Source: Bacillota bacterium (GTDB lineage: Bacteria > Bacillota > Clostridia > Lachnospirales > Lachnospiraceae). Taken from it: DNA of 20,865 bases. The stretch covers positions 1 to 20,865 of the forward strand of contig JAEYOY010000059.1 of the NCBI GenBank assembly GCA_023411215.1. Direction: 5' to 3'. This document shows positions 20,456 to 20,865 of the stretch, piece by piece. The translations under genes were made by a program, and so were the position numbers. Position 1 is the stretch's first letter. Each line of letters starts with the position of its first letter. The notes beneath the pieces were generated by a model. The model had not been told where the DNA came from, made no database searches, and saw only the letters and a list, made by a program, of their open reading frames with translations.

Positions 20456-20865
20456 TTATGCCATTCCATGTTCCTCAATCCATTGATAAATCAACTTTTT
20501 TCCGTTTGCTATTTTACGGCTTCGAACAACGAATAATACATATGTCAAAGCAGAGAATACTGCCGCAATTCCTATCAATACTCCAAGCTCTGTTCCTATA
20601 TTTTCACCACCCGAAATTGCGCTTCGGAAAGCGTTTACTGAATAAGTAAATGGCATAAATTTGTTCAACGCTGCTACCATTTTCCCAGACAATTCTATCG
20701 GGTATGTTCCTGCACAGCATGAAAGCTGAAGCAACATGAAAATCAACATTATAAAAGCACCAATCTTGCCTATAAATGCATTAAAGAAATACAGGATAGA
20801 CATAAATGCAACGGAAGCAACAACTCCAACCAATAATGTTAATCCAAGATTTTCCGGTTCAAATC
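20456..20865 (-). CDS. YhgE/Pip-family membrane protein, C-terminal part (5' end outside window)
   Basis: The frame is open from the window edge (at least 136 codons) to the TAA at 20456. Several hydrophobic helices are present, and the QLSCCAGTYPIELSGKMVAAL segment followed by FMPFTYSVNAFRSAISGG is the conserved C-terminus of YhgE/Pip (phage infection protein) and related ABC-2-type membrane proteins. The end is a short charged tail. In this family the missing N-terminal part has a signal helix and a long extracellular domain. Function is poorly known: phage receptor in Lactococcus, drug export or type VII secretion-linked roles in others. It is convergent with the AraC gene and unrelated to the hexosamine cluster. 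Confidence 0.82.
   Translation of the reverse strand, partial: FEPENLGLTLLVGVVASVAFMSILYFFNAFIGKIGAFIMLIFMLLQLSCCAGTYPIELSGKMVAALNKFMPFTYSVNAFRSAISGGENIGTELGVLIGIAAVFSALTYVLFVVRSRKIANGKKLIYQWIEEHGMA

Overview
The window looks like chromosomal DNA of a low-G+C, probably spore-forming Firmicute close to the Lachnospiraceae (Clostridium phytofermentans-like). The evidence is AT-rich intergenic DNA, near-universal AGGAGG-type ribosome sites, sigma-A promoters of the TTGACA-17-TATAAT type, a YesM/YesN-type two-component pair with a sugar-binding lipoprotein, and a lacto-N-biose-type hexosamine kinase cluster. The species assignment is inference. No phage, insertion sequence, CRISPR array, tRNA or rRNA was seen. 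Nearly all genes run on the minus strand; only the DinB/YfiT-like gene and the PocR-AraC regulator are on plus.

Region 1 (1-5711) is a sugar-sensing and uptake module, in transcription order: AraC-type response regulator, YesM-type histidine kinase, YtfQ-like lipoprotein, then a second YtfQ-like lipoprotein cut by the window edge. The first lipoprotein overlaps the kinase gene by 8 bases and carries an unusual charged insert, so it is the likely sensor partner. The second has its own promoter and is the likely transport receptor. Two hairpins lie between regulator and kinase.

Region 2 (5712-9474) holds an SGNH/GDSL hydrolase with a consensus promoter overlapped by an operator-like dyad, a MATE efflux pump preceded by a perfect consensus promoter and a structured leader of about 167 nt (candidate riboswitch or attenuator), and a MetE-like protein that keeps all four zinc-ligand positions. 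Region 3 (9475-11540) is an apparent operon Rrf2 regulator - NmrA-like reductase - LysR regulator, with a textbook autoregulatory dyad over the Rrf2 -10 box.

Region 4 (11541-13263) has a small four-helix-bundle protein and a two-domain DUF4397 protein with a possible sporulation-type promoter, separated by a patch of palindromes. Region 5 (13264-15940) has a Gfo/Idh/MocA oxidoreductase with its LysR regulator, divergent from a DinB/YfiT-like protein.

Region 6 (15944-20227) is a galacto-N-biose/lacto-N-biose-type pathway: sugar nucleotidyltransferase, N-acetylhexosamine 1-kinase (nahK) and UDP-glucose 4-epimerase (galE), divergent from a PocR-domain AraC activator. The phosphorylase that would supply galactose 1-phosphate is not in the window. 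The window ends inside a YhgE/Pip-type membrane protein.

The most interesting non-coding signals are the MATE leader, a 27-bp element shared by the two sugar loci (1051 and 19248), a dispersed palindrome (7938 and 12339), and several promoter-overlapping dyads. No clearly new multi-gene system is evident.
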